A stretch of 32,518 nucleotides of DNA from Salinicola aestuarinus (GTDB taxonomy: Bacteria; Pseudomonadota; Gammaproteobacteria; Pseudomonadales; Halomonadaceae), in the NCBI RefSeq assembly GCF_003206645.1, contig NZ_PZJP01000015.1, positions 1-32,518 on the forward strand. Reading direction: 5' to 3'. The translations under genes were made by a program, and so were the position numbers. Every line of letters starts with the position of its first letter. Within the stretch, counting starts at the first letter, position 1. The notes under the pieces were generated by a model that was not told the origin of the DNA, did no database searches, and worked only from the letters and a program-made list of their open reading frames with translations. Below, one piece after another: positions 21,589-31,015 of this stretch.

Positions 21589-21864
21589 GTGCCACGTTCA
21601 CTGAAGAAAGGTCCCTTTATCGACCTTCATCTGTTGAAGAAGGTCGAAGTCGCCGCGGAAAAGAACGATCGCAAACCGATCAAGACCTGGTCGCGTCGTT
21701 CGATGATCCTGCCGAACATGGTCGGGCTCACCATCGCGGTACATAACGGTCGCCAGCATGTCCCGGTGCACGTCTCCGAGGAAATGGTCGGCCATAAGTT
21801 GGGCGAGTTCGCTGCTACCCGCACCTATCGCGGCCATGCGGCGGACAAGAAAGCCAAACGCTGA
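21589..21864 (+). CDS. rpsS: Small-subunit ribosomal protein S19
   Basis: S19 binds 16S rRNA in the 30S head with S13 and contacts the A-site tRNA region. The 91-residue protein (E. coli 92) reads [20 protein letters not shown] at the N-terminus and contains [20 protein letters not shown] and [15 protein letters not shown]. It starts at GTG, supported by AAGAGG upstream and by the family N-terminus. Confidence 0.98.
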   Translation: MPRSLKKGPFIDLHLLKKVEVAAEKNDRKPIKTWSRRSMILPNMVGLTIAVHNGRQHVPVHVSEEMVGHKLGEFAATRTYRGHAADKKAKR

Positions 21865-21881
21865 GCCAAGAGGAATAAGAG

Positions 21882-22214
21882 ATGGAAGTCGCTGCTAAGT
21901 TGCGTGGCGCGAGCCTATCCGCCCAGAAGGCCCGTTTGGTGGCTGACCAGGTGCGCGGTAAGCCGGTCGCCGAAGCGCTCGACGTGCTGACCTTCTCCCC
22001 CAAGAAGGCGGCCAAGCTGGTTAAGAAAGTGCTGCAGTCCGCGATTGCCAATGCGGAAGAAAATAACGGCATGGACATCGACGAACTGCGTGTCTCGACC
22101 ATCTGTGTCGACGAGGGCATGACGCTCAAACGCATTCAGCCGCGTGCCAAGGGCCGTGCGGATCGCATTCTGAAGCGCACCTGCCACATTACCGTCAAGG
22201 TAGCCGAGAAGTAG
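21882..22214 (+). CDS. rplV: Large-subunit ribosomal protein L22
   Basis: L22 spans the 50S and its long beta-hairpin lines the exit tunnel near the macrolide site. It has 110 residues, the E. coli length. The hairpin region reads [20 protein letters not shown] (about 72-91), with no insertion or deletion of the sort tied to macrolide resistance. AGAGGA precedes ATG; rpsC follows after 11 bp. Confidence 0.98.
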   Translation: MEVAAKLRGASLSAQKARLVADQVRGKPVAEALDVLTFSPKKAAKLVKKVLQSAIANAEENNGMDIDELRVSTICVDEGMTLKRIQPRAKGRADRILKRTCHITVKVAEK

Positions 22215-22225
22215 GAGTCGACCAG

Positions 22226-22927
22226 ATGGGTCAGAAAGTCAATCCAGTCGGGATTCGTCTCGGCATCGTGAAAGATCATTCGTCGGTCTGGTACGCAGAA
22301 CGCGGTGCCTATGCCGACAAGCTGAATAACGATCTGGCGGTGCGTCGCCATCTCGAGGAGCGTTTGAAGAACGCTTCCGTGAGCCGCATCACCATCGAAC
22401 GTCCGGCTAACAACGCCCGTATCACCATTCACACCGCTCGTCCGGGCATCGTGATTGGTAAGAAAGGCGAGGACGTCGATCGTTTGCGCCAGGACGTCGC
22501 CCGCATGATGGGTGTCCCGGTGCACGTCAACATCGAAGAAGTCCGCAAGCCGGAACTCGATGCCGCACTCGTCGCGCAGAACATCGCCGGCCAGCTCGAG
22601 CGTCGTGTGATGTTCCGCCGCGCCATGAAACGCTCCGTTCAGAACGCTATGCGTCTGGGCGCCGGCGGTATCAAGGTGTCGCTTTCCGGTCGTCTGGGTG
22701 GTGCCGAGATCGCTCGTACCGAGTGGTATCGCGAAGGTCGCGTTCCGCTTCATACGCTGCGTGCCGATATCGACTACGCCACCTACGAAGCTCACACCAC
22801 TTACGGCGTCATCGGCGTAAAAGTGTGGGTCTTCAAGGGCGAAATCCTCGGGGGCATCGAAGAGGTGCGTGCCAAGCAAAAGCAGCAAGCTCAGGCGCCC
22901 GCTTCTAAGAAGAAAGGTTCCAGGTAA
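22226..22927 (+). CDS. rpsC: Small-subunit ribosomal protein S3
   Basis: S3 forms part of the mRNA entry channel and helicase activity of the 30S. It has 233 residues, the E. coli length. The N-terminus [20 protein letters not shown] is typical; a KH domain carries the GxxG-containing stretch [19 protein letters not shown], and the C-terminal domain contains [26 protein letters not shown] overlaps the rplV stop. The Lys/Gln-rich tail is expected to be flexible. Confidence 0.98.
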   Translation: MGQKVNPVGIRLGIVKDHSSVWYAERGAYADKLNNDLAVRRHLEERLKNASVSRITIERPANNARITIHTARPGIVIGKKGEDVDRLRQDVARMMGVPVHVNIEEVRKPELDAALVAQNIAGQLERRVMFRRAMKRSVQNAMRLGAGGIKVSLSGRLGGAEIARTEWYREGRVPLHTLRADIDYATYEAHTTYGVIGVKVWVFKGEILGGIEEVRAKQKQQAQAPASKKKGSR

Positions 22928-22941
22928 GGGGAGACTGATCG

Positions 22942-23355
22942 ATGTTGCAACCCAAGCGTACAAAGTTCCGCAAGGTGCAGAAAGGCCGTAACCGCGGCCT
23001 GGCGCATCGCGGCAGCCAGGTGAGCTTCGGGGACTTCGGTCTCAAGGCCACCGATCGCGGTCGTATCACCGCGCGTCAGATCGAAGCTGGTCGTCGTGCT
23101 ATCACCCGTCACGTCAAGCGTGGTGGCAAGATCTGGATCCGCGTATTCCCGGACAAGCCGATCACCAACAAACCTCTCGAGGTTCGTATGGGTAAAGGTA
23201 AGGGTTCCGTCGAATACTGGGTCGCCCAGATCCAGCCGGGCAAGGTGCTCTACGAAATCGAGGGCGTCTCCGAGGAGCTCGCGCGTGAAGCGTTCTCCCT
23301 GGCCGCTCAGAAGATGCCCATCTCCACCACCTTTGTGAAACGGACGGTGATGTGA
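22942..23355 (+). CDS. rplP: Large-subunit ribosomal protein L16
   Basis: L16 organises the A-tRNA site of the 50S. The 137-residue protein (E. coli 136) starts [19 protein letters not shown] and contains the arginine-rich [20 protein letters not shown], including the arginine equivalent to the hydroxylated R81, and the loop [25 protein letters not shown] precedes ATG. The stop TGA shares its last base with the rpmC start (TGATG). Confidence 0.98.
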   Translation: MLQPKRTKFRKVQKGRNRGLAHRGSQVSFGDFGLKATDRGRITARQIEAGRRAITRHVKRGGKIWIRVFPDKPITNKPLEVRMGKGKGSVEYWVAQIQPGKVLYEIEGVSEELAREAFSLAAQKMPISTTFVKRTVM

Positions 23356-23549
23356 TGCAAGCCAACGAAATGCGTGACAAGTCAGTCGATGCGCTGCAGG
23401 AGCAGCTGTTCGAACTGCTCCGTGAGCAGTTCAACCTGCGCATGCAGAAGGCCACCGGCCAGCTGAGCCAGACGCATCTGCTCAAGCAGGTGCGTCGCGA
23501 CATCGCTCGCGTCAAGACTGTGCTCAACCAGAAGGCAGGTGACCAATAA
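23355..23549 (+). CDS. rpmC: Large-subunit ribosomal protein L29
   Basis: L29 sits near the tunnel exit beside L23. The 64-residue protein is two long helices, [20 protein letters not shown] and [20 protein letters not shown], ending [24 protein letters not shown] at 23352 is also in frame and would add one residue, but ATG 23355, overlapping the rplP stop by one base, fits the family. The stop overlaps the rpsQ start (TAATG). Confidence 0.96.
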   Translation: MQANEMRDKSVDALQEQLFELLREQFNLRMQKATGQLSQTHLLKQVRRDIARVKTVLNQKAGDQ

Positions 23550-23809
23550 TGGCTGAAGCGAAGACTACTCGTACGCTCACAGGCAGGGTCGTGAGCGACA
23601 AGATGGAAAAATCGATTGTCGTATTGATCGAGCGCCGCGAGCGTCATCCGATCTACGGCAAATACATGAAGCGCTCCACCAAGCTGCACGCCCATGACGA
23701 GGCGAATCAGGCACGGTCTGGCGATCTGGTCTCCATTCAGGAGTCCCGTCCGCTGTCCAAGAAGAAAGCCTGGACGTTGGTCGAGGTGGTCGAGCAGGCC
23801 AAGGGCTGA
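23549..23809 (+). CDS. rpsQ: Small-subunit ribosomal protein S17
   Basis: S17 is a primary 16S rRNA binding protein with an OB fold. The 86-residue protein (E. coli 84) contains [20 protein letters not shown] and the signature loop [19 protein letters not shown]. It shares one base with the rpmC stop, indicating coupled translation. The 52-bp gap that follows is where E. coli has the spc promoter; no convincing promoter is visible here. Confidence 0.98.
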   Translation: MAEAKTTRTLTGRVVSDKMEKSIVVLIERRERHPIYGKYMKRSTKLHAHDEANQARSGDLVSIQESRPLSKKKAWTLVEVVEQAKG

Positions 23810-23861
23810 GCCCGACGTGCCTTCTGAACCAGTGCAGTCAGATTAGGTTTGGAGAAAACCA

Positions 23862-24233
23862 ATGATTCAGACTCAGACAATGCTGGATGTCGCCGACAAT
23901 AGCGGCGCGCGCCGGGTGCAGTGCATCAAGGTGCTAGGCGGTTCACACCGCCGCTACGCTCGCGTAGGTGACGTCATCAAAGTAACGGTCAAGGAAGCGA
24001 TTCCGCGGGGCAAGGTCAAAAAAGGCCAGGTCCTCAAGGCCGTTGTCGTGCGTACGCGCAGCGGTGTTCGTCGTAACGACGGTTCGCTGATTCGCTTCGA
24101 TGGGAATGCGGCGGTTCTGTTGAACAACACCAACGAACAGCCGATCGGTACCCGTATTTTCGGGCCGGTTACTCGTGAGCTTCGCAATGAGAAGTTCATG
24201 AAGATCATTTCCTTGGCGCCCGAAGTGCTGTAA
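23862..24233 (+). CDS. rplN: Large-subunit ribosomal protein L14
   Basis: L14 forms intersubunit bridges with 16S rRNA and is the binding site of the silencing factor RsfS. The 123 residues include [20 protein letters not shown] at the N-terminus, [19 protein letters not shown] and [29 protein letters not shown] is the ribosome-binding site. It is the first gene of the spc block by E. coli nomenclature, although here it appears to be transcribed together with S10. Confidence 0.98.
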   Translation: MIQTQTMLDVADNSGARRVQCIKVLGGSHRRYARVGDVIKVTVKEAIPRGKVKKGQVLKAVVVRTRSGVRRNDGSLIRFDGNAAVLLNNTNEQPIGTRIFGPVTRELRNEKFMKIISLAPEVL

Positions 24234-24247
24234 GGAGCGAGGCGGAT

Positions 24248-24565
24248 ATGCACAAGATCAAACGTGACGACGAAGTCATCGTCATCGCCGGCAAGGACAA
24301 GGGCAAGCGTGGCACGATCAAGCGCGTCCTCGAAAACGACCGTTATGTCGTTTCGGGCGTGAACATGATCAAACGCCACACGAAGCCCAATCCCATGGCG
24401 GGCAACCCGGGGGGTATCGTCGAGCGTGAGGCTCCGATCCATGCGTCCAACGTGGCCATCTTCAATGCGGAGACCGGCAAAGCGGATCGCGTCGGCTTCC
24501 AGCTGAAGGAAGACGGTACCAAGGTACGTATCTACAAGTCGACGCAAAAGCAGATCGACGCCTAA
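24248..24565 (+). CDS. rplX: Large-subunit ribosomal protein L24
   Basis: L24 initiates 50S assembly at the 5' domain of 23S rRNA. The 105-residue protein (E. coli 104) has an N-terminal KOW motif, [20 protein letters not shown] (about 4-23), then [21 protein letters not shown] (24232-24237) overlaps the rplN stop. E. coli S8 represses the operon through the region just after this gene; here the rplX-rplE gap is 18 bp and no clear S8 site was recognised by eye. Confidence 0.98.
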   Translation: MHKIKRDDEVIVIAGKDKGKRGTIKRVLENDRYVVSGVNMIKRHTKPNPMAGNPGGIVEREAPIHASNVAIFNAETGKADRVGFQLKEDGTKVRIYKSTQKQIDA

Positions 24566-24583
24566 CGCGAGTCGGGTAGCAAA

Positions 24584-25123
24584 ATGGCGAACTTGAAAGA
24601 ACGTTATCAGAACGAGGTCGTGGCTCAGCTGCGAGAGCAGTTCAGCTACGCCAACGTAATGCAGGTGCCCCGGATCACCAAAGTGACCCTGAACATGGGC
24701 ATCGGCGAAGCGACCAGCGATAAAAAGCTGATCGACAATGCTGTCGGCGACCTGGAGAAACTCTCCGGTCAAAAGCCGGTAGTCACCAAGGCGCGCAAGT
24801 CCATCGCAGGCTTTAAAGTCCGCGAAGGCTGGCCGATCGGTGTCAAGGTGACACTGCGTCGCGAGCGCATGTGGGACTTCCTGGACCGCCTGGTCAACAT
24901 CGCGATTCCTCGCGTGCGTGACTTCCGCGGGCTGAATCCGAAGTCCTTCGACGGCCGCGGCAACTACTCAATGGGCGTACGTGAGCAGATCATCTTTCCG
25001 GAGATCGAGTATGATAAGATCGACCGGATTCGTGGTCTGGATGTCACCATCACGACCAGCGCCATCACCGACGATGAAGGTCGTGCGCTACTTCGCGCGC
25101 TGAACTTCCCGTTCAAGCAATAA
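24584..25123 (+). CDS. rplE: Large-subunit ribosomal protein L5
   Basis: L5 binds 5S rRNA with L18 and bridges to the P-site tRNA. It has 179 residues, the E. coli length. Key stretches are [38 protein letters not shown] and [20 protein letters not shown]. The upstream Shine-Dalgarno is poor (GGGTAG), which fits a gene whose translation depends on coupling to rplX. rpsN starts 10 bp after the stop. Confidence 0.98.
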   Translation: MANLKERYQNEVVAQLREQFSYANVMQVPRITKVTLNMGIGEATSDKKLIDNAVGDLEKLSGQKPVVTKARKSIAGFKVREGWPIGVKVTLRRERMWDFLDRLVNIAIPRVRDFRGLNPKSFDGRGNYSMGVREQIIFPEIEYDKIDRIRGLDVTITTSAITDDEGRALLRALNFPFKQ

Positions 25124-25133
25124 GGGTGGATTC

Positions 25134-25439
25134 ATGGCAAAGAAAAGCATGATTGAGCGTGAGCTCAAGCGCGCGAAGCTGGTCACCAAGTACGCTGCCA
25201 AGCGCGCCGCGCTCAAGGACGTCATTTATGACGTCAACGCTTCTGACGAAGAGCGCTTCGACGCTCAGCTGAAGCTGCAGCAGCTGCCGCGTGACGCCAG
25301 CCCGGTCCGCGCTCGCAACCGCTGCCGCATTACCGGCCGTCCGCACGGTTACTACAACAAGTTCGGACTGGCCCGTAACAAGCTGCGCGAAGCGGCCATG
25401 CGTGGCGATGTCCCTGGACTGAAGAAGTCCAGCTGGTAA
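25134..25439 (+). CDS. rpsN: Small-subunit ribosomal protein S14 (long, zinc-free form)
   Basis: S14 helps assemble the 30S head near the A site. The 101-residue protein is the long form and has only one cysteine, in [20 protein letters not shown], so it cannot form the four-cysteine zinc ribbon of the short paralogue. N-terminal [17 protein letters not shown] and C-terminal [13 protein letters not shown] are typical. GGTGGA precedes ATG. Confidence 0.98.
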   Translation: MAKKSMIERELKRAKLVTKYAAKRAALKDVIYDVNASDEERFDAQLKLQQLPRDASPVRARNRCRITGRPHGYYNKFGLARNKLREAAMRGDVPGLKKSSW

Positions 25440-25470
25440 GCCACGTCGAGGAATTCAGGAGCGCAATGTA

Positions 25471-25863
25471 ATGAGCATGCAAGATACTCTGGCGGATATG
25501 TGTACCCGTATCCGCAATGCGCAGATGGCCACCAAGGAGACGGTTACCATGCCGTCTTCCAAGCTCAAGGTTGAAGTGGCCCGCGTACTTAAGCAGGAAG
25601 GCTACATCACCGAACTCGCGGTCTCCGAAGGCGCCAAGCCCGAACTGACCGTGACCCTCAAGTATTTCGAGGGCAAGCCGGTCATCGAGCACCTTCAGCG
25701 TGTTTCCAAGCCGTCGCTGCGGATCTACAAGGGCAAGAGCAATCTTCCCAAGGTCTCCGACGGTCTCGGAATCGCGATCGTGACCACCTCACAAGGTGTC
25801 ATGACCGATCGCGCGGCACGCCAGGCGGGTGTCGGTGGTGAAGTCATCTGCACCGTATTCTAG
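25471..25863 (+). CDS. rpsH: Small-subunit ribosomal protein S8
   Basis: S8 binds the central domain of 16S rRNA and, in E. coli, represses spc operon translation. It has 130 residues, the family length. The N-terminal [20 protein letters not shown] and the C-terminal signature [20 protein letters not shown] are intact. AGGAG (near 25458) gives the ribosome-binding site. The TAG stop contributes to the rplF Shine-Dalgarno TAGGAG. Confidence 0.98.
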   Translation: MSMQDTLADMCTRIRNAQMATKETVTMPSSKLKVEVARVLKQEGYITELAVSEGAKPELTVTLKYFEGKPVIEHLQRVSKPSLRIYKGKSNLPKVSDGLGIAIVTTSQGVMTDRAARQAGVGGEVICTVF

Positions 25864-25872
25864 GAGTGAGTA

Positions 25873-26403
25873 ATGTCTCGCGTAGCCAAGTATCCGGTTA
25901 AATTGCCCAGCGGCGTCGACGCGAAATTCGACGACGACCAGCTGTCTGTTACGGGCAGCCAGGGCACGTTAGAACTGACCGTACATCCCGACGTGAAGAT
26001 CACTCAGGAAGACGGTCAGCTGAGCTTCGCTCCCAGCGAAAAGGCCAAAAACTGGGCCATGGTCGGCACGACTCGTGCCCTGGTCCAGAATATGGTCACT
26101 GGTGCATCCGAAGGATTCACCCGTTCGCTGGAAATCAATGGTGTCGGCTATCGTGCCCAGGCAAATGGCCAGACACTGAATCTTACACTCGGTTTCTCAC
26201 ACCCGATCGACTACAAACTGCCTGAAGGTGTCACGGCCGAAACGCCGAAGAACACCATCATCGTGCTGAAAAGCGCGGACAAGCAGAAGCTCGGCCAGGT
26301 GGCAGCGGAAATTCGTGCCTTCCGTCCGCCGGAGCCCTACAAGGGCAAAGGGGTTCGGTACGGCGACGAACAGGTCCGCCGCAAAGAAGCCAAGAAGAAG
26401 TAA
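25873..26403 (+). CDS. rplF: Large-subunit ribosomal protein L6
   Basis: L6 stabilises the sarcin-ricin region next to the factor-binding site. The 176-residue protein (E. coli 177) shows two similar alpha/beta domains and the C-terminal signature [26 protein letters not shown] at the end of rpsH is the ribosome-binding site, and 9 bp separate the genes on both sides. Confidence 0.98.
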   Translation: MSRVAKYPVKLPSGVDAKFDDDQLSVTGSQGTLELTVHPDVKITQEDGQLSFAPSEKAKNWAMVGTTRALVQNMVTGASEGFTRSLEINGVGYRAQANGQTLNLTLGFSHPIDYKLPEGVTAETPKNTIIVLKSADKQKLGQVAAEIRAFRPPEPYKGKGVRYGDEQVRRKEAKKK

Positions 26404-26412
26404 GGCAGGGTT

Positions 26413-26763
26413 ATGAACGCGAAGAAAGAATCCCGTCTCCGTCGTGCCCGCCGCGCACGCGCCAAGATCCGCGATCTGGGTGTGTACCGTCTGTGCGTGA
26501 ACCGCACCCCGCGTCACATCTATGCGCAGATCATCTCGCCGGACGGCGGCAAAGTCTTGGCCAGCGCATCCACGCTGGACAGCAGCCTGCGTGAAGGCGC
26601 GACCGGCAATGCCGACGCGGCCGCCAAAGTGGGCACTCTGATCGCCGAGCGCGCCAAGGGTGCCGGCATCTCTCAGGTCGCTTTCGACCGCGCCGGTTTT
26701 CAGTACCACGGGCGTGTGAAGGCGTTGGCGGATGCCGCACGTGAAGGCGGTCTGCAATTCTAA
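26413..26763 (+). CDS. rplR: Large-subunit ribosomal protein L18
   Basis: L18 carries 5S rRNA into the central protuberance. The 116-residue protein (E. coli 117) has a very basic N-terminal tail ([20 protein letters not shown]), the core [20 protein letters not shown] and the C-terminal signature [27 protein letters not shown] precedes ATG. Confidence 0.98.
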   Translation: MNAKKESRLRRARRARAKIRDLGVYRLCVNRTPRHIYAQIISPDGGKVLASASTLDSSLREGATGNADAAAKVGTLIAERAKGAGISQVAFDRAGFQYHGRVKALADAAREGGLQF

Positions 26764-26774
26764 AGGGTTTTACG

Positions 26775-27275
26775 ATGGCGAATAACGAACAGAAGGGCGG
26801 TGATCTGCAAGAGAAGTTGGTGCAGGTCAACCGCGTCGCCAAGGTGGTCAAAGGTGGCCGAATCTTCGGTTTCACCGCGCTGACCGTCGTTGGCGATGGC
26901 AACGGCCGGGTCGGTTTCGGTCGTGGCAAGGCGCGTGAAGTGCCGGTCGCGATCCAGAAAGCCATGGACCAGGCGCGTCGTAACATGGTCAAGGTCAGCC
27001 TCAGCGGCAGCACGCTGCAGTACCCGGTTCGCGCCCGTCACGGTGCGTCCAAGGTGTTCATGCAGCCGGCATCCGAAGGTACCGGCATCATCGCCGGTGG
27101 TGCGATGCGCTCGGTGCTCGAACTCGCTGGCGTCCATGACGTTCTGGCCAAGTGCTACGGCTCCACCAACCCGGTGAATGTCGTGCGTGCCACTATCAAG
27201 GGGCTCGCATCCATGCAGTCTCCGGAAGACGTGGCCGCCAAGCGCGGTCTGTCTGTCGAAGAACTGGCGGGGTAA
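26775..27275 (+). CDS. rpsE: Small-subunit ribosomal protein S5
   Basis: S5 influences decoding accuracy and forms part of the mRNA channel. The 166-residue protein (E. coli 167) has the N-terminal double-stranded-RNA-binding-like domain ([40 protein letters not shown]), and the C-terminal domain with [20 protein letters not shown]. The VVKGGR loop, where spectinomycin resistance changes occur, looks wild type. The start follows rplR by 11 bp with a weak AAGGG site. Confidence 0.98.
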   Translation: MANNEQKGGDLQEKLVQVNRVAKVVKGGRIFGFTALTVVGDGNGRVGFGRGKAREVPVAIQKAMDQARRNMVKVSLSGSTLQYPVRARHGASKVFMQPASEGTGIIAGGAMRSVLELAGVHDVLAKCYGSTNPVNVVRATIKGLASMQSPEDVAAKRGLSVEELAG

Positions 27276-27281
27276 GCGACC

Positions 27282-27464
27282 ATGGCAGAGACGATCAAGA
27301 TCACCCAGACCCGCAGCACCATCGGTGTCCTGCAGAAGCACAAGGCGACGATGAAAGGCCTTGGTCTGCGTCGTATCGGGCATTCGATCGAGCTGGAAGA
27401 CACCCCCGCCGTCCGCGGCATGATCAACAAGGTACGTTACCTTGTTCGAATCGAGGGAGAGTAA
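27282..27464 (+). CDS. rpmD: Large-subunit ribosomal protein L30
   Basis: L30 is a small two-layer alpha/beta protein in the 50S. The 60-residue protein (E. coli 59) reads [20 protein letters not shown], then [20 protein letters not shown] and ends [12 protein letters not shown]. It starts 6 bp after rpsE, and the GGGG inside the end of rpsE is the only Shine-Dalgarno candidate, so coupling is likely. rplO starts 3 bp after its stop. Confidence 0.97.
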   Translation: MAETIKITQTRSTIGVLQKHKATMKGLGLRRIGHSIELEDTPAVRGMINKVRYLVRIEGE

Positions 27465-27467
27465 TCC

Positions 27468-27902
27468 ATGAAACTCAATAGCCTAAGCCCGGCTCCGGGT
27501 TCCAAGCACGCCGAGAAGCGCGTCGGCCGTGGTATTGGCTCCGGTCTGGGTAAGACCGGCGGCCGAGGCCACAAAGGTCTGAAGTCGCGTTCCGGTGGCT
27601 CGGTCAAGCCTGGCTTCGAAGGCGGTCAGATGCCGTTGCAGCGTCGGTTGCCGAAGTTCGGCTTCACCTCGCGCAAGGCAATGGTCTCCGAAGAAGTTCG
27701 GCTGGCAGAGCTTGCCAGGGTCGACGGCGATGTCGCCGATCTCGAAAGCCTCAAAAAGGCCAACGTGCTCAAGAACGCTACCGAGCATGCCAAGGTCATT
27801 CTCTCCGGCGAGCTGAGCAAAGCGGTAACCGTACGTGGCCTCAAGGTCACCAAAGGTGCCCGCGCTGCGATCGAAGCAGCCGGCGGCAAAGTAGAGGAAT
27901 AA
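27468..27902 (+). CDS. rplO: Large-subunit ribosomal protein L15
   Basis: L15 is a late-assembly 50S protein with a long glycine/arginine-rich N-terminal tail. It has 144 residues, the E. coli length. The tail [20 protein letters not shown] and the following [15 protein letters not shown] are family signatures, and the C-terminal part contains [27 protein letters not shown] lies in the end of rpmD. Its stop codon touches the secY start with no spacer. Confidence 0.98.
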   Translation: MKLNSLSPAPGSKHAEKRVGRGIGSGLGKTGGRGHKGLKSRSGGSVKPGFEGGQMPLQRRLPKFGFTSRKAMVSEEVRLAELARVDGDVADLESLKKANVLKNATEHAKVILSGELSKAVTVRGLKVTKGARAAIEAAGGKVEE

Positions 27903-29237
27903 ATGGCTAAGTCAGGAAACATGCCGGCGAACGCGGGAGGGGGGCTCGGTGAACTCTGGGCCCGCCTGCGCTTCGTCTTCATCGCGATCGTGGTGTACCG
28001 GATCGGCGCGCACATCCCCGTACCCGGCATCAATCCTGATCAGCTGGCTGCCCTGTTTCGGGAGAACCAGGGCACCATCCTGAGCATGTTCAACATGTTT
28101 TCGGGTGGTGCGCTGGAGCGCATGAGTATCTTTGCGCTGGGGATCATGCCGTACATCTCCGCATCGATCATCATGCAGCTTCTGACCGCGGTGTCACCTC
28201 AGCTCGAAGCGTTGAAAAAAGAGGGCGAGGCCGGACGCCGCAAGATCAACCAGTACACCCGCTACGGCACGGTGCTACTGGCGCTGATTCAGGCAAGCGG
28301 TATGTCAGTTGGTCTGGCCAGTCAAGGTATCGCCTACACCAGTGGCCTCACCTTCTATTTCACGGCGGTGGTGACCTTCGTTGCCGGTGCCGTGTTCCTG
28401 ATGTGGCTGGGCGAGCAGATTACCGAGAAGGGGATCGGCAACGGCATTTCGCTGTTGATCTTCGCCGGTATTGTCGCTGGTCTTCCGAGCGCGATCGGGC
28501 AGTCCTTCGAGTTGGCACGTAACGACGGTGCTTGGAATGTGCTGCCGCTTCTGGCACTCGCCATCCTGGGTATCGCGACCATCGCATTTGTCGTGTTCAT
28601 TGAACGCGGACAGCGACGTATTACTGTCAATTATCCGCGTCGACAGGTCGGCAACAAGATGTATGCGGGGCAGAGCAGTTATCTGCCGCTGAAGGTGAAC
28701 ATGGCCGGTGTGATTCCGCCCATCTTCGCTTCCAGCATCCTGCTGTTCCCCGGCTCTATCGGGCAGTGGGTCGGCCAAGGCGAAGGCTTCGAGTGGCTGC
28801 AGGTTGCCTCGCAGCAGCTCGCCCCCGGGGCGCCGCTCTACATCATTCTGTTTGCCGCTGCGGTCCTGTTTTTCTGCTTCTTCTACACGGCGTTGGTTTT
28901 CAACCCGAGAGACGTTGCGGACAACCTGAAGAAATCCGGCGCATTCCTGCCGGGGATTCGTCCGGGTGAACAGACATCGCGCTACATCGACAAGGTGATG
29001 ACGCGTCTGACGCTGTTCGGTGCGCTCTACATCACACTGGTGTCGTTGATGCCGCAGTTTTTGATGGTGGCCTGGCAGGTACCGTTCTACTTCGGCGGCA
29101 CGTCGCTGTTGATCGTGGTCGTGGTAATCATGGACTTCATGGCCCAGGTGCAGTCGCATCTCATGTCTCACCAGTATGACTCGGTGATGAAGAAGGCGAA
29201 CCTGAAAGGCTACGGTAGCGGCGGCATGACTCGCTGA
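27903..29237 (+). CDS. secY: Preprotein translocase subunit SecY
   Basis: SecY is the channel of the SecYEG translocon in the inner membrane, partner of the SecE encoded near the window start. The 444-residue protein (E. coli 443) has ten predicted membrane segments. Signatures are [15 protein letters not shown] in the first span and plug region, [15 protein letters not shown] in the second span, and the cytoplasmic loop [20 protein letters not shown] used by SecA and ribosomes. It starts immediately after the rplO stop with AGAGGA inside rplO. rpmJ follows after 30 bp. Confidence 0.99.
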   Translation: MAKSGNMPANAGGGLGELWARLRFVFIAIVVYRIGAHIPVPGINPDQLAALFRENQGTILSMFNMFSGGALERMSIFALGIMPYISASIIMQLLTAVSPQLEALKKEGEAGRRKINQYTRYGTVLLALIQASGMSVGLASQGIAYTSGLTFYFTAVVTFVAGAVFLMWLGEQITEKGIGNGISLLIFAGIVAGLPSAIGQSFELARNDGAWNVLPLLALAILGIATIAFVVFIERGQRRITVNYPRRQVGNKMYAGQSSYLPLKVNMAGVIPPIFASSILLFPGSIGQWVGQGEGFEWLQVASQQLAPGAPLYIILFAAAVLFFCFFYTALVFNPRDVADNLKKSGAFLPGIRPGEQTSRYIDKVMTRLTLFGALYITLVSLMPQFLMVAWQVPFYFGGTSLLIVVVVIMDFMAQVQSHLMSHQYDSVMKKANLKGYGSGGMTR

Positions 29238-29267
29238 GCCTCCGCGATAGAGCATTTGGAGAGAACG

Positions 29268-29381
29268 ATGAAAGTTCGAGCTTCTGTTAAGAAAATGTGC
29301 CGTAACTGCAAGATCATTCGGCGCAACGGCGCGGTCCGTGTCATCTGCACGGAACCGCGTCACAAACAGCGCCAGGGCTGA
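29268..29381 (+). CDS. rpmJ: Large-subunit ribosomal protein L36 (zinc-binding form)
   Basis: L36 is the smallest 50S protein and organises 23S rRNA near the L6/L16 region. The 37-residue sequence [20 protein letters not shown] continues with [16 protein letters not shown]11, C14, C27 and H32 form the C-C-C-H zinc ribbon, so this is the zinc-containing form. TTGGAGAG lies about 5 bp before ATG. It is too short for most ORF thresholds but is certain from sequence and position between secY and rpsM. Confidence 0.97.
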   Translation: MKVRASVKKMCRNCKIIRRNGAVRVICTEPRHKQRQG

Positions 29382-29382
29382 T

Positions 29383-29396
29383 CCCCGTATTCGGGG
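29383..29396 (+). other. Small hairpin after rpmJ
   Basis: CCCCG (29383-29387) pairs with CGGGG (29392-29396) around TATT, right after the rpmJ stop. No T tract follows (TGAGTCC), so it is at most a pause or stability element at the end of the S10-spc transcript. Confidence 0.4.
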
Positions 29397-29433
29397 TGAG
29401 TCCTACGCTGGATTGAAAGCGGGCCGTGGCATT

Positions 29434-29460
29434 CCCCTTGCCTCGAGAGAGGTCAAGGGG
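29434..29460 (+). repeat. Inverted repeat overlapping the alpha operon promoter -35
   Basis: CCCCTTG-CCTC (29434-29444) pairs with GAGG-T-CAAGGGG (29449-29460) around GAGA, with one bulged T (29453). The -35 candidate TTGCCT (29438-29443) lies in the left arm and the right arm ends at the -10. It could be an operator or a hairpin that ends S10-spc transcripts; the following TATGCTATT is not a clean T tract. Confidence 0.65.
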
Positions 29461-29466
29461 TATGCT
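29438..29466 (+). promoter_or_regulatory. Putative alpha operon promoter
   Basis: TTGCCT (29438-29443) and TATGCT (29461-29466) have a 17-bp spacer; ATTGCGCCC follows, resembling the discriminators of the other promoters here. Each hexamer matches consensus at 4/6. Transcription would leave a leader of about 50 nt before rpsM. Readthrough from rpmJ is also possible. Confidence 0.5.
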
Positions 29467-29523
29467 ATTGCGCCCTTTGTGGACGACTAAACGAGCAAGC
29501 CGCTCAACATTCGGAGTAAGCTG

Positions 29524-29880
29524 ATGGCCCGTATTGCAGGCGTCAATATCCCGGACAATAAGCATGCGGCGATCTCGCTGACCTACATCTACGGGATTGG
29601 CCACACACGCGCACAGGATATCTGTGTCGCTGCTGGCATCGCACTGACCACCAAGGTGCAAGACCTGTCTGGCGAAGAGCTCGACACGCTGCGTACCGAA
29701 GTGGGTAAGTACACCGTAGAAGGCGACCTTCGCCGTGACACGACGCTGAACATCAAGCGTCTCATGGATCTGGGTTGCTATCGTGGTCTGCGCCATCGTC
29801 GTGGTCTACCGCTGCGTGGTCAGCGTACCAAGACCAATGCGCGTACCCGTAAGGGACCGCGTAAACCGATTCGTAAGTAA
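29524..29880 (+). CDS. rpsM: Small-subunit ribosomal protein S13
   Basis: S13 makes intersubunit bridges and contacts P-site tRNA through its C-terminal tail. It has 118 residues, the family length. It begins [20 protein letters not shown], contains the helix-two-turn-helix [15 protein letters not shown] and ends [25 protein letters not shown] precedes ATG. It is the first gene of the alpha unit. In E. coli S4 represses from a pseudoknot at this start; no such fold was recognised confidently here. Confidence 0.98.
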   Translation: MARIAGVNIPDNKHAAISLTYIYGIGHTRAQDICVAAGIALTTKVQDLSGEELDTLRTEVGKYTVEGDLRRDTTLNIKRLMDLGCYRGLRHRRGLPLRGQRTKTNARTRKGPRKPIRK

Positions 29881-29916
29881 TTAACGTTCCGGCGTTAAAT
29901 ATTAGGAAACATCAAC

Positions 29917-30303
29917 ATGGCTAACCCGCGCAGTAACCGAAAAAAGGTTAAAAAGCAGGTTGTGGATGCGGTTGCGCATATCCATGCCTCTTTTAACAAC
30001 ACGATCGTGACGATCACAGACCGCCAGGGCAACGCTCTCTCTTGGGCGACTGCCGGTGGTTCGGGTTTTCGTGGTTCTCGCAAGAGTACCCCGTTCGCAG
30101 CTCAAGTAGCGAGTGAACGTGCAGCGACCGCTGCAGCCGAGTATGGTGTGAAAAACGTCGACGTGCTGGTCAAGGGCCCCGGTCCTGGCCGTGAGTCTGC
30201 CGTGCGCGCACTGAATGCCGCCGGCTTCCGTGTACAGAGCATTACTGACGCGACGCCGATTCCGCACAACGGATGCCGTCCGCCGAAGAAACGCCGCGTT
30301 TAA
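29917..30303 (+). CDS. rpsK: Small-subunit ribosomal protein S11
   Basis: S11 lies on the 30S platform by the Shine-Dalgarno cleft. The 128-residue protein (E. coli 129) contains [40 protein letters not shown] and [19 protein letters not shown], and ends [13 protein letters not shown], which includes the asparagine converted to isoaspartate in E. coli. TTAGGAAA precedes ATG. The 36-bp gap before it includes the small inverted repeat TTAACG/CGTTAA (29881-29886/29893-29898). Confidence 0.98.
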   Translation: MANPRSNRKKVKKQVVDAVAHIHASFNNTIVTITDRQGNALSWATAGGSGFRGSRKSTPFAAQVASERAATAAAEYGVKNVDVLVKGPGPGRESAVRALNAAGFRVQSITDATPIPHNGCRPPKKRRV

Positions 30304-30315
30304 GGAGACAGACTC

Positions 30316-30936
30316 ATGGCTCGTTATCTTGGACCCAAATGTAAGCTGTCTCGTCGCGAGGGTACCGACCTCTTTCTGAAGAGCGGTGTCACTCCCTTCG
30401 AGAAGAAGTGCAAATCCGAGCAGATCCCGGGTGTGCACGGCCAGCGCCGTCAGCGTCTTTCCGACTACGGCTTGCAGCTTCGTGAGAAGCAGAAAGTACG
30501 TCGTATCTATGGCGTACTCGAAAACCAGTTCCGCAACTATTACAAGACAGCCGCCCGCCTGAAAGGCGCGACGGGTGAAGTACTGTTGCAGCTGCTGGAA
30601 TCCCGGCTGGACAACGTCGTTTATCGCATGGGCTTCGGCTCGACGCGTAACGAGTCTCGTCAGCTGGTCAGCCACAAGGCGATCGCGGTCAATGGCCGTA
30701 CCGTCAACGTGGCGTCCTATCAGGTGCGTCCCGGCGACGTCGTTACCGTTCGCGAGAAGGCGAAGAACCAGGCCCGCATCCAGCTGGCGCTGTCCATCGC
30801 TGCGAACCGTGGTGACGTGACCTGGATCGACGTCGATTCGAAAAAGATGGAAGGCACTTTCAAGGCTGTCCCGGAACGCGGTGACCTGTCTGCCGACATC
30901 AACGAAAACCTGATCGTCGAGCTGTACTCCAAGTAA
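30316..30936 (+). CDS. rpsD: Small-subunit ribosomal protein S4
   Basis: S4 starts 30S assembly by binding the 5' domain of 16S rRNA and, in E. coli, represses the alpha operon. It has 206 residues, the E. coli length. The N-terminal part reads [20 protein letters not shown]; the S4 RNA-binding domain covers [20 protein letters not shown] and [20 protein letters not shown] (about 95-135). AAGGAG overlaps the rpsK stop. rpoA follows after 79 bp with a strong hairpin. Confidence 0.98.
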   Translation: MARYLGPKCKLSRREGTDLFLKSGVTPFEKKCKSEQIPGVHGQRRQRLSDYGLQLREKQKVRRIYGVLENQFRNYYKTAARLKGATGEVLLQLLESRLDNVVYRMGFGSTRNESRQLVSHKAIAVNGRTVNVASYQVRPGDVVTVREKAKNQARIQLALSIAANRGDVTWIDVDSKKMEGTFKAVPERGDLSADINENLIVELYSK

Positions 30937-30940
30937 GCCT

Positions 30941-30970
30941 CGAGCCGGGTCGCACATGCGGCCCGACTCG
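30941..30970 (+). other. Stem-loop between rpsD and rpoA
   Basis: CGAGCCGGGTCGC (30941-30953) pairs with GCGGCCCGACTCG (30958-30970) around ACAT, with one C-A mismatch and one G-U pair. No T tract follows. It may pause polymerase or protect the upstream mRNA, and could adjust alpha-subunit output relative to S4. Confidence 0.6.
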
Positions 30971-31015
30971 GCCAGGAGTACCGATATTCGTTTGGCAGCC
31001 TGAGAAGGTGTTCAT

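Noticed and set aside
23810..23861. Possible spc promoter between rpsQ and rplN
   Set aside because: The 52-bp gap has no credible -35/-10 pair at proper spacing; readthrough from S10 is the simpler view.
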